Shown in pieces: positions 26,601-38,600 of a DNA stretch of 64,000 nt. The DNA is taken from assembly GCA_030549335.1 (NCBI GenBank), contig CM060195.1, positions 23,502,874 to 23,566,873 of the forward strand, written 5' to 3'. How positions within the stretch are numbered: position 1 is the stretch's first letter; every line of letters begins with the position of its first letter. A model generated the notes under the pieces. The model ran no database searches, was not told the origin of the DNA, and saw only the letters and a list, made by a program, of their open reading frames with translations. The position numbers were made by a program, and so were the translations under genes. Origin of the DNA: Pontederia crassipes. Taxonomy: Eukaryota > Streptophyta > Magnoliopsida > Commelinales > Pontederiaceae.

Positions 26601-29600
26601 ATACAGAACATTATTTTACATGTGCTCCAAGATAAACGTCACTTCAGCTAAATCAAGTCTTACCAATGATGCTTGAAGTAGTCCTGTGACAATGCGATCT
26701 CTAAGCGGGTCAACAATAACATCACAAAGCTCATTTAGAACCTGCAAACAACTCAAAATATTGAATCCAATAAGGTTCCAGCATACAACATACAGTTGGC
26801 TTTTTATGTAATTATGATGTAACCTCTTTTGACCATTACTAAATCTGGATGTCTACCAAACTGATAATCATCCTTTCCATTCTCAAAATTAAGGCTCCAG
26901 AATTAATTAATACAACTTTGAAGACAACACTGAAAATCTAAAACTCATCTTGATATATGAAGAGCTTAATAAATAAGTTTAAATTTTGATCACATAAAGA
27001 TTGAAATACCAGAGCTTTCACCAGTCGTACTGTGCAAAAGACATACAAAAATTGAAAAACATAAAAAAGAAACTGGAAGAAAGAATGATAGAAGAAGAGA
27101 AGAAAAGAAAAACTCAAACGTAGATATCTTCACAGCTATATATATACATGGATGACAACTACAACTTTTGGTTGTCATCTTTCTTTCTCTTCAAAAATAA
27201 AAAAAAAGCTAGATAAAAATTGGAAGCGAATTCTGCATGTCTTTTAGGAGAGCGGAGATATCCCCAATCATAATCACTTCTAAACCTAAGTGATTGCGCT
27301 CCTCCTCTCTCTGTGATGTGGGCAACTTAGCAGCAAAGCAATGAGGTGATATTTCAGAATGGTAGATGCTACAATGAGAGCATCCTGGCTCATGCTTATT
27401 CCATGGTTGGCGAATGATCTGCTGGCTAACTGCCTATATATTCTGTAACCAGTATTTTTCTATATCAAACAATAAATGGATTGGATTGGATTGTTAATCA
27501 TTCTCTTTCCCATCCCAAAAAAAAATGGAATTGAGTTATATGGAGGTGTAAACCCAAAAGAAGTTTATATATGCCAATTCATGATTGGTTCAACACCTAA
27601 AGGTAGATGATCATTTAAATTATTTGATGATGTCATTATGGCACAGTCATATAAAATTACTTTACTTTTTAAATTAAAATCCACCATCATAGCTTAATCC
27701 AATTGTAGGTCTGGATGTGTAAATTTTTTATGGGTTTACGCATACATTTTTGTAATTGGAATCATACTTTTGTTACTAGATCCAAGCAAATTTCATGGAA
27801 ACATTTACTTTCCTCATCTATATAATTTATCATGCATGGCCAGAGAAGGAATAGTTTACCACATCAAGGCTTTCGACAAGTGGTTCCAACCGAGCTTGAG
27901 ATGCACTGTGCTTGTACAAATCATCAATGAATGGTTGCCTCAGATCCCAAAATATGATTTTTATTCCTGAAGAATCCATAAAGAGTATGTTAGTTATCTC
28001 AGAAAAAAAAACTATGGGCTTGAGAAACAACAGGAATTCTTACCTGCAAACTCACATAACCTATCGATAGCTGCATTCATATCTTTTCTGCTTCCGTCGA
28101 ATGCATTCATTTGATTTGTGTCAAATCTTCTAGATTTCTCACTCATTGATCGTCCTAGAAATATAGCACGAGAAATTCCCTCAAAAAAGGTATAGCAGAA
28201 AAGATTATGACTTGGTAAAAACATTACATAAAAAAATATATACTAACATCTGAACAACATAGAATGAGATACACCACAATCAATGTTTCCACTATAATTT
28301 TCAAGTACATTTTTTTAGAGGAATTTTCAAGTACATAGAAAGTTAAAAGCTCTTGGATGATGTTGTCATGTAAAAGAAAATGCAGAACCGTAAGAACAAG
28401 TATGGAGATCTTACTGATGGCGAAGTTGTCATTCTTCTTGCTTTTCCATCGAGCTTGAATGCTGTCTTCCAATTTAATTAACTGAGAAATAGCATACTGC
28501 AAGCGTAGTGGAGTCTTCTAAGTAACACATCTTCACAGTTAAATGTAAATTATAACAAATATATTTTTACTCTTGAGTACATGGATATGTCCATCTCAAT
28601 ATATGTATTATATGTTACTTGACCTTTTCACACCGATGATGGTAATGTCAAGATGAAAAGTGATAGGCATGAGGAATTCACAAAGAATCCAAATTTTCCA
28701 GGCACGTGGCAAACAATTGACCGGTCCCAGCCGAACTCCGCCTATATTTTATAGCCGGTCCCAAGCCCGGATAAAGGAGGAGGGTTGTGTTAGGCCCCGA
28801 CAGCCAACATAAAATCATGTCGAATCTTATGAACATGGATCAACGAATATATTGTGTTAATGCTAGGTCGTTACCCGTAAATAACGCGCTGTACAGCTCG
28901 GGTACAGTGATAAGAGAGCAAGAGCCGCTGCATCCTCGCCTGAATGCAGTGTTAAATGAGCAAGGGCTACCGCACTCTAATGGACGGAGGCGGTTAAAGA
29001 AGCTAGTTCATGAGACTAAGGTCAGATTAGGTTCTTGGAACATTGGGACGTTGAATGGGAAGCGCCTCGAGGTGGCACAAGTAATGGACCAGCGTAAGAT
29101 TAGTATCTTATGCTTGCAAGAAACTAGATGGGTAGGAGAGGGAAGTAAAGAGATTAGGTTAAATGGTTCCAAACTTTGGTACACAGGTAAGATAAATGGA
29201 AGGAATGGTGTTGGTATTATCGCGGATGCAGAATGGAGGAAGAATGTTGTGGAAGTTAAAAGGATTGAGGATCGAATCATATCCGTGAAAGTAATTGTTG
29301 GAAAGGAGACTATGAACATTATTAGTGCATATGCACCCCAAGTAGGAGCAGAATCACATCTCAAGGAGAAGTTTTGGGCAGATATGGAGGGTTTGATTGA
29401 AAGTATACCAACAACCGAGAAAGTTTATATTGGGGGAGACCTTAATGGACATGTTGGTAAAGAGGCAGGACCACATGCAAAGGTTCATGGTGGTTTTGGT
29501 TTTGGGGAGTTGAATGAGGAAGGACAAACTATTATTGATTTTTCTTTAGCATACGACCTTAAGATTATCAACACTTGTTTTAGGAAGAGAGAGGAACATT

Positions 29601-32600
29601 TAATCACATACAAAAGTGGAACTCATAGGTCTCAAATCGATTTTTTCTTGATAAGAAATACTGATAAAAGACGTTGCACTAATTGCAAAGTAATTCCTGG
29701 GCATGGGGTGACTACACAACATAGATTGTTAGTTCTTGATATGCAAATAAAATGTATAAAACCAAAATCCCGAACAGTTTTTGATCGAAAGATCAAGTGG
29801 TGGCAGTTAAAGGGGGAGAAGCGAGAGACTTTTAGAAGTAAGTTATTAGAGGAAAGTGTGTGGGAGTTAGAAGGAGATGCTAGTATCATGTGGAAGAATG
29901 TGACAAAAAATGTTGAAATGGTTGCTAAAGCCATTTTAGGAGAATCAAAAGGTTTTGGACCACGAGATAAGGAGACTTGGTGGTGGAATGAGGAGGTCCA
30001 AGAAAAGGTGCGTAATAAGAAGAATTGTTTCAAGGCGATACACTTGGACAATAGTTCTGACAATTGGGAAAAGTATCGTTTGGCGAAAAGGGAGGCTAAG
30101 AAGGCAGTTAGTGATGCTCGTGCTAAAGCATACGAGGGGTTTTATAAGGAGTTAGGGACAAAGGCGGGTGAACAAAGGATTTACAAGATTGCAAGGAACA
30201 AAGAGAAGGAGTCGAGAGATTTGGATCAAGTAAGATGCATAAAAAATGAAGTTGGCAAGGTTTTAGTTACTGAAGGAGATATTAAGAACAGATGGGAAGA
30301 GTATTTCTATAAGCTATTTAATGATGGATGTGAAGGTTCGCGTTGTGATTTGGAGGACTTGACAGTTAGCGAATGTGAGCTTAATAGGTCATTTTATCGT
30401 AGAATTAGAGTCTCGGAGGTTAGCGAAGCTCTTAAGAAAATGGAGAATGGTAAAGCCGTTGGACCGGATGGTATACCGATTGAAGTTTGGAAATGTTTAG
30501 GAGAAAAAGGTGTGTTGTGGTTATGTAAACTATTTAATGAGATTTTACGGTCGAAAAAAATGCCTGATGATTGGAGATTAAGTACATTAGTTCCTATTTA
30601 CAAAAATAAAGGGGATATTCAGAATTGTGCAAATTATAGAGGGATTAAACTTATGAGTCACACTATGAAATTATGGGAAAAAGTGATTGAGCATAGATTG
30701 AGAATGGAGACTAGTATTTCTGAGAGACAATTTGGGTTCATGCCAGGAAGATCCACTACAGAGGCGATTTATTTACTAAGGGGGATGATGGAGAAGTATC
30801 GAAGTAGGAGAAGAGACTTACATATGGCTTTCATTGACTTAGAGAAGGCGTATGATCGGGTACCAAGGGATATACTTTGGAAAGCCTTGCAAAAGAAGAG
30901 GGTGAATGTTGCCTACATTAAGGTAATACAAGATATGTACGATGGGGCATTGACTAGGGTTAGGACACCCGGAGGTGAGACAAATGAATTTCCTATAGGA
31001 ATTGGCCTACATCAAGGATCAGCTTTAAGCCCGTATCTATTTAACTTAGTTATCGATGCTATAACCGAGAGTATCACAGAGGAGGTACCTAAGTGCATGC
31101 TATTTGCGGATGATATAGTACTTTTAGCGGATTCAAGAGAAGAGATTAATACAAAATTGGAAATATGGAGAAATACGTTGGAGTCAAAGGGTTTTCGTTT
31201 AAGTAGGAATAAAACAGAATATATGCATAGCAATTTCACAAATAAACAACTTAGAGACGATTTGAAAGTTAGGTTAGGGGAGGATATAATTCCTCAAGTG
31301 ACAAAGTTTAAATATTTAGGATCAATTGTAAGACAAGATGGTGAGATTGATGACGATGTTAATCATAGAATTCAAGCTGGTTGGTGTAAGTGGAGGAAAG
31401 CCACTGGAGTTCTTTGTGATAGAAAAGTACCCAATAAAGTTAAAGGAAAATTCTATCGTACTGCTATAAGGCCAGCAGTGTTATATGGTAGTGAATGTTG
31501 GGCTATGAAGGGACAACATGAACGTAAAGTGGGGGTAGCCGAAATGAGGATGTTGAGATGGATGTGTGGTCATACAAGATTAGATAAGATTAGGAATGAC
31601 CATATACGTGAACGAGTCGGAGTGGCTCCTATTAGTGAGAAAATGGTAGAGAATCGTTTGAGATGGTTTGGTCATGTTCAGAGAAGACCATTAGATGCGC
31701 CAGTAAGAAGAGTAGATCAAATAATCTGGAGTCCGATTAAAAGAGGGAGAGGGAGGCCAAGGCGGACACTTGGCGAACTAATAGAGCAAGATCTATTGGT
31801 GAATAATATACCGAAAGGTTTGGTTACTAATAGAGTGGAATGACGTCGTATGATCCATGTAGCCGACCCCACCTAGTGGGATAAGGCTTTGTTGTTGTTG
31901 TTGTTGTTGTTGTGGCAAACAATTGACCAAGGACATAACATCTTAATAAACTAAAGATCCAGGATCAAATAAGCTACATTACACAAGGGCCCTGACCTTA
32001 CGATCATGTTATGCATGGGCTTACTAATATCATCAAGCTTATAAAAGTCCAACATCTTGATTTAATCTAGTGGGATGAGAGTAACATGACTGAAATGTTC
32101 AAGCCATTATTTCGAGAGATGCTCAAGGCATGAATGGGTCTTTTGAAAGATGAGCATTTTGAAGATCTTCTGACCTCATCTCCAGAATGACTAAAATCAA
32201 ATTGTAGGAAGCAAGAAGAAAGAAACCATTATTAATAATGGAGCATCATAATGGACATCTTTTTTTATGAGACAAATGATGATAACAAGTTTTAGGTAGT
32301 CAACTATTTTGTATTAAATGAAAGCCGTCCAATGTGTATAAAAGACAGAAAAAAGACAATAACTAGGGAATTTGAACTTCATTAGATGAATTCTCATTCT
32401 TAAACCTATCTGACAGTTAAGAACAAACTCACATGTAGAGTGTTTAGGCGCACACACAGTCGTGAAGTTGTCAATGCATTGATATTATATGATTTCTTGT
32501 CATCAGTTGTCAATCTGACTTCTGGAATTTCCTTCTTAACAAAAGATTTGATTCCAAGTTCTCTCTTGTAACGAGTGAGAGCAGGTTCAGGCGGTATCAG

Positions 32601-35600
32601 ATCCTCTTTGTTTACTGTAAAAACCACAGATCCCCATATAAGGACAGAAAACAAATATGACACTGAAAGTACTTACTTTTTTCTCGAGGAGAGTATAAGG
32701 ATACGAAAGGGAATGATAATATAGTTCTTTTATTTTGACAAAAAAGTAAATAGTTCAATCTGACAGAGATATCATTGGGCTTTAACCAGAACATGTGTGC
32801 TGAATTTTTGGGCTGCTATTCCTGTTTTTACTTCCTTTGTAATATGGTTGCTGGGTTTCTTCTTATCCTTCTGCTTTAATCTTCTGTAATATCTCAACAA
32901 TATTAATGAAACTCTGGATAACCACCATCTTGCTGGTTGTCCTTTCCCGTTTCAAAAAACATGATATCTACTAACATATGATTATAGCGAGCCTGGTAAG
33001 CATCATTTTTCCACTAGACTGATGGGGCAAACACATGGTTTCTGGATATGGCATTGTTTGAGTTGTTAAATGTCTCCAACTAAACTTGATGAGCTCAACG
33101 AAGTTGAAATAACTTGCCACTTCGACTTGAACTTTGGCTTCCCTGTGTTAAATGGGTGCCCGGATGTTCCAGCAATCAATTGAGTGCATGTCATCCAATA
33201 GAATGCATGACCTCTTTCTGTGTATATATAGACAATTAGGGAACTGAAACAAATGGTGGTAAAGAGAGCTATACTGACACAACATATATGAACGACTAAT
33301 CCAGTCCTATTCATCCTTTTCCCGTTAAGAGGTTATGTGATTTTATAGATGGAAGAAATAACTATTTGTTCTGAGAATTAATCTTCTAAAAAAGTCAAAA
33401 AATTGGAAGGTAAACTGATATGAACATTGGCTGTCCAATAGAGAACACGACAAAATGACACAAGGATGTAGATCCAATGAAACAGTACAACTAATGAACA
33501 GGCAGTACCATCAGGTGGAACCTGATTCTATCACAGCAAAAGCATTATTTCAACTAAAATAAGCTATGTATCAACCCATCTAAACCTTACTGATATTAAG
33601 CAAGATCTTCCACATCTACCCTAGGCAGCCTCTTCTGCTATCTCAAATAAAGGAGTTTCTCTTCTTCTTTAGAATTTGATTGTGTTTTTTTAGAGGATAA
33701 ATTTTATTCTGTTCTGTTTTATTTTGAGAGTAAACATTCGTGTTTCAAGTTACTATTTCCCTCAATCATGTTGGAGAGAAGTTGATCTCCCTCTCGCCAT
33801 GGAAACCAAACAGGGGAAGCTGAAATGGCCATCCCTCAGGTCTTTCTTTTTGCTTCTTCTAATTCCGTTCATTTGCTGTTTTGAAAATCATCTCCTTTGA
33901 TAACACACCCATGCCAGTGATAATGTCACTCCAATCCTCACTGATTACCAAGTAAAATTTGCACTTTTACATGATATAGAGGATGCTGATCAATGCTCAA
34001 GTACAGACCCCTCAAAACATGTTCAAGCACAAAATAATGAGTTAAATGTGATGAAATTCTGTGGGAAACAATAATAATATGCTTACCTAGCTTTTCAGTA
34101 ACGCTTTGAGCATAAACTTGAAATGTATTATCAAGCCCACGACAAAGGCTATTCATTTCACCAACTGTCATTGGCACTTTCAGAGCGAAAAATTGATCAA
34201 CAGTCTGCATTACATGATCAGCTGATAGTGGCTCAAATGTAATAATGCTGACAACAATATAAAATGCATTTGCATCTCTAATTATTGGCACACATGAAGG
34301 AAAAACGCCAGCCTGTTGTTTTTACCTTTTGAAGCTTTAGCTTTGCTCTAAATGTGCACTTATGAAAGTGCCACACCAAAAAAAAAAAGGTTTTCAGGTA
34401 AAAATTTTGATAGGCCAAAAATTGTTCAAAAATAACAGATGCAGACCTTCTCAAGCTAATCTACTATTCTCTTACCCTTCCTTTTGTGTATTTAGCTTAA
34501 CAATAAATGAAATAACAAATATGTTGACAAGAGATAAAAGTACATATTCCTCGAGTCCCCATGAAGAAGTATAATTTTTCAAAACTAATATCAGTGCAAT
34601 ACATCCTGAAAAGAAATGAGGATCTATGCATCTCTCTGCCATAAGCTGTTTGGTCAAGATAATCAATAAGTTATAAAAAAATTATCTTAGTGGACAAAAT
34701 GAGAAACTGAGTTCTCGAACTTGGTGGATGAAGTATGGGGGACATTCTTGGATTGCTCCATAATTCAGTGGTCGATACGGATGGTAGGAAATATCTTACT
34801 TTGACATTTCTTTATGTTGAATTTGTGTGCAAAGAAACGATAGATCATTAAGGGGAATATCTTGAATTAAACCACAGAGCAACTTCATCATTCAAACACA
34901 CATAAATCACAATTACAGCTGAAAGAACAAGTTGATTAAGGAACAAACCTCTTCAATGATCCTATAGACCTCAATGATGGAATTTCCATGACGGATCTGA
35001 GGTGATATAGGCTCCCACGTCTACAAAAGAGGATTCCTTAAACCACTTAGCATATGGAATGTGAAACAGATATTTTGCCATGAACCACAGTTCTCATGTG
35101 ATGTGCAATTAAACACCACTAGCCAATGCAAACCCGTAAAGGTACTTATACAAATTGTTCAAGCTACATGTAAAATAATCCTAGTAATAAAAAGATAAAA
35201 AGTAGAATGCTACAATGGAAAGCAAAAACCGCATGCTCACAGGAAAAAGAACAGCAATGCCCATAAAGAACAAGATCAAGAACCCCTGAATGCATTTCGA
35301 ACAAACTACATACTAATAATGCCTTGAATCCTACCCCAACTGGAAACCATCTAGACCCAAGACACTCCGAAGTAAAAGGCTTCCTTGCACTATGTGTTAA
35401 TAATGCCTTGAATCCTGAATTGATTTATTTCCTTATAACGAGATAGGTGTCCTAATTTTGAGGGATCAATTTAGAGTCCCAATCGGTATGAAATTCTACA
35501 TCGGCTTAAATTTCTCGGTTTTTTCTTTGGTGTGTAATAACTCATACAGAAATCCTAACACTACGACTGAAGAATTTAACATCTTAAATGAAAAGGATAC

Positions 35601-38600
35601 CAAAAAAAGTAAGAAAACATTTGCAGCCCATAACAATTAAAGCATAACAAAAAGTACCCATAATTGAAGCTGTAAAACTCATGAAAACTGATTAGTTGTC
35701 ACATCATAGTCAAGATAACTGCTAGTCACAATAACAAAATGTCGGCCCATTTAGATGATCATTTTCATAAAGTATAGACCTTACCTCTTGTTGAATGGCC
35801 CTCTTAACCCATCGTATAATTCTGTCAAGCTGTGAATTCACCCAACGTAAAACCAAAGTACTGGATATCTTTTCAACCTAGAAGGGAAGACAATAGCAAA
35901 CAGATTGAAATACTGTGCAGGAAATTTTCTTAAAGAATGATATAGCAAAAACATTGAACACTAATTTATTTGGAATTTCCTTTGGAAAGAAATATTATTT
36001 GGAATTAAATAAACCTTTCCATACCAATCAACAAAAATAACCCATTAATAACCATGGAACATTGATATCTGTAATACTACATGTATTTTACCCCTTAAAT
36101 CACATATTAGAGAAGCATTTTTTTTAGCAGAAAAAGGATGACTACCAAAGTTGTGGTTGTCATCCAGCAATGTATATAAAAGTATGGGGAAATGTACAGG
36201 TGTGAGCTCTCGAAGAAGGCAGCAAAAGGTGACCAAGGTCACAATAGAAAAAACTAGCCAAAACCCTACTCTCTAATAAGAAATGAGATGTGGTACACAA
36301 CACGCTCAAGCTGACATCGCTCTCCACAAAAAATAATCCGGTTGCGCTGAAGCCAAATGGCCCAGGCACCGGCCAAAAAGGTCATCAACGGCGCTCGCCA
36401 ACTTTGTCTCAAACGCAACATGCTCCGAAAGATCTGCCACATGGACTCTGGATCTGACAGAAAAATGGTCGCAATGGTAGTCTGATGCCATATGCCCCGA
36501 GATGTGGGGCAATCGAAAAAGAGGTGAGTGATGTCCTCGGCTGACTCGCTGCAAAAGACGCATGAAGTGTCACTGTGTGGTGCCCAACGCGCCCTATAGG
36601 TCCTGGTAAGAAGCCGTCCGCGCCGTAAAAGCCAAGCAAAGATCTTGAGTTTAAGCCGTACCCGAGTACGCCAGAGGAGTCTACAATCCGTCCTGAAATC
36701 CTCTAGTAGCGTAAGGGTGGGAAGAAAGCGAATGTAGAGACTACACACTGAGAACAACTCTGATAGCCAAACCCATCCATCTGACCTAGATTGGTCCGGG
36801 GGTATCCCGACCAATCGCTGGTGAAGGGCCAGTAAGTCTGTGGAGCGCTGATTTGACAAATGTGCTCTAAAATGTGGAGACCAAGCACCAGAGCCCGACC
36901 CCCCCCTCCCCCCATGGACCAGGTGTCCGCAACCGTCGCCTTAGGGAAAGTCGAGAGGGCCTAAAGTCGGGGAAAAACCTCTGCCATAGGGCCACTAGCT
37001 ATCAAGGCATGCCGCCAGAAGGAGAAATCCGTCCCCGAGTCAAGGGATGGAACCATAAGGGTGCGGACCCGCGACGCCATGGCCGCTACACTACGCTACA
37101 TTGGATAGGGCGATCGATCTAAAGTCCTCAACATGCTCTGCCAGGGTGAGCTTCAGGAGCAGGAACAACAAGAATCGGTTGAGGCACTCAAAGCACCAAT
37201 TCCTATCAGTGAACTCCCGAATCACTGCGACAACATCTCCCATCAATGGCCAAAACTCCCTATAGAAAAAGACGAGAAGACTATCAGGGCCATGGACTGC
37301 CTCACTATTGAGGTCCTGAAGAGCCTCAAAAATCTCATCCTCCGTGATCGTCTGTATCAGTAATGATGACTGTGTGTCGCTAAGTGAGGAATGTCACCAA
37401 GAGCCCACCGCCAAGGGCTCAACGGCTGCCACCGAGATGTGGAGCGGAAGTAAGAAGTGATGGACTCCCCAATGTGCTGACGGTCAGTGATCCGTTGCCC
37501 CTGTATCACGAGCTGCTCAATCATGTTAGCCCTCCGACAAGAGCTAGCATATGTGGAAAAACCTAGTGTTGGCATCCCCCTCCTGGAGTCAGATCTGTCG
37601 GCATCGCTGCCTCCACTGGGTTTCCACTATCATGTCCTCCATCTAAATCATCTCCTGTGCGCGTTTGCGCTCATCCATCTCAGAGTCTATGAGATGACGG
37701 GAATCCTCCGTGCAGTCCATCCGAGCTATGACCCCTAGGGCGTCCATCCTACGACGAGCTCGATCCTCCCTGATCCGCCGATGGTGCTGACAGAGGAAGG
37801 AGTGCAAGCTGGACAGGCGTGTCACCAATGTCCTGGCTGCGGAATCCGAGGGCGCCACCCTACGCCACTGGTCTTCACTAACTGTCGAAACCCGTCCTCC
37901 AAAAGCCATGAAAGCTCAAAGTGGAAAAGTGAGGGCAGTGTCTCATCGTCGTTGGACCTCCATAAGAGGGGGGTGTGGTCTGAGAACAGACGAACAAGAG
38001 CCTGAACATCCGCCAGCCGGTGGGCCTCCGCGAGCTCAAGAGAGCCAAGAAAACAGTCGATCCTTGATCTGGCAGTCAGTGCAGTTGTGCTCCTCCATCT
38101 GAATCTACAATTGGTGGCCGGGAAGTCAACTAAGGACTGTGAGTCAATGAAATCACGAAACTCCTCCGCACCCCGGTCCCTCCCACGACGTCTGACTGGC
38201 TAGTCCTCCATGTCGAGGGTGACATTGAAGTCGCCTCCAATCAGCCACTGAGCATCGGGAAGGTGGGCGCGTGCCTCTCGAAGCTCCTCCCACAACGTAC
38301 TACGCAGGGATGCCGAACAGGGTCCGTAAACGTAGGAGATAAGGTAGTCGATGCCATCCCCTGGCCTCAGCAGATGGGCCGTCACCGAGAAACGGGCTGT
38401 CCAAGAGTCAACTACTGACAAAAGATCAGCAACCACCTCACTGCCCCACAGCATGCAAAGAGAGATGCCCCCAATCTGAGCCCAAATCCCTAGGCTGCAA
38501 TCTGTCAACTTGGTCTCCTGTAGAAGGGCCACGTCCACGTCCCACTCTCGAAGGTAGCGGCCCAAAGTCCACCGTCTCCCAGGGTCACCTAGCCCCCGTA

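Larger units (their letters stand above)
28723..31911 (+). mobile_element. Complete-looking RTE-clade LINE in intron 13, antisense to the gene
   Basis: 3,189 bp flanked by a perfect 17-bp target duplication, GTGGCAAACAATTGACC, at 28706-28722 and 31912-31928. Short 5' UTR (94 bp), one long ORF, a very short 3' UTR with a CCCAC-CTA-GTGGG hairpin, and a (TTG)n end instead of poly(A). A single ORF and a microsatellite tail are diagnostic of the RTE clade. The perfect duplication and uninterrupted ORF imply a recent insertion, possibly still competent for retrotransposition; activity is inference. Confidence 0.95.

Noticed and set aside
28044-28179. Longer exon 15 using the TTTGAG acceptor
   Set aside because: Incompatible with the single base carried over from exon 14; the TTCTAG acceptor fits.
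29008-30063. Minus-strand frames opposite the RTE ORF
   Set aside because: Antisense shadows of a long conserved ORF, without family resemblance.
36874-38102. Plus-strand frames over 36.9-38.1 kb
   Set aside because: Shadows of the minus-strand L1; the minus strand carries the recognisable domains.
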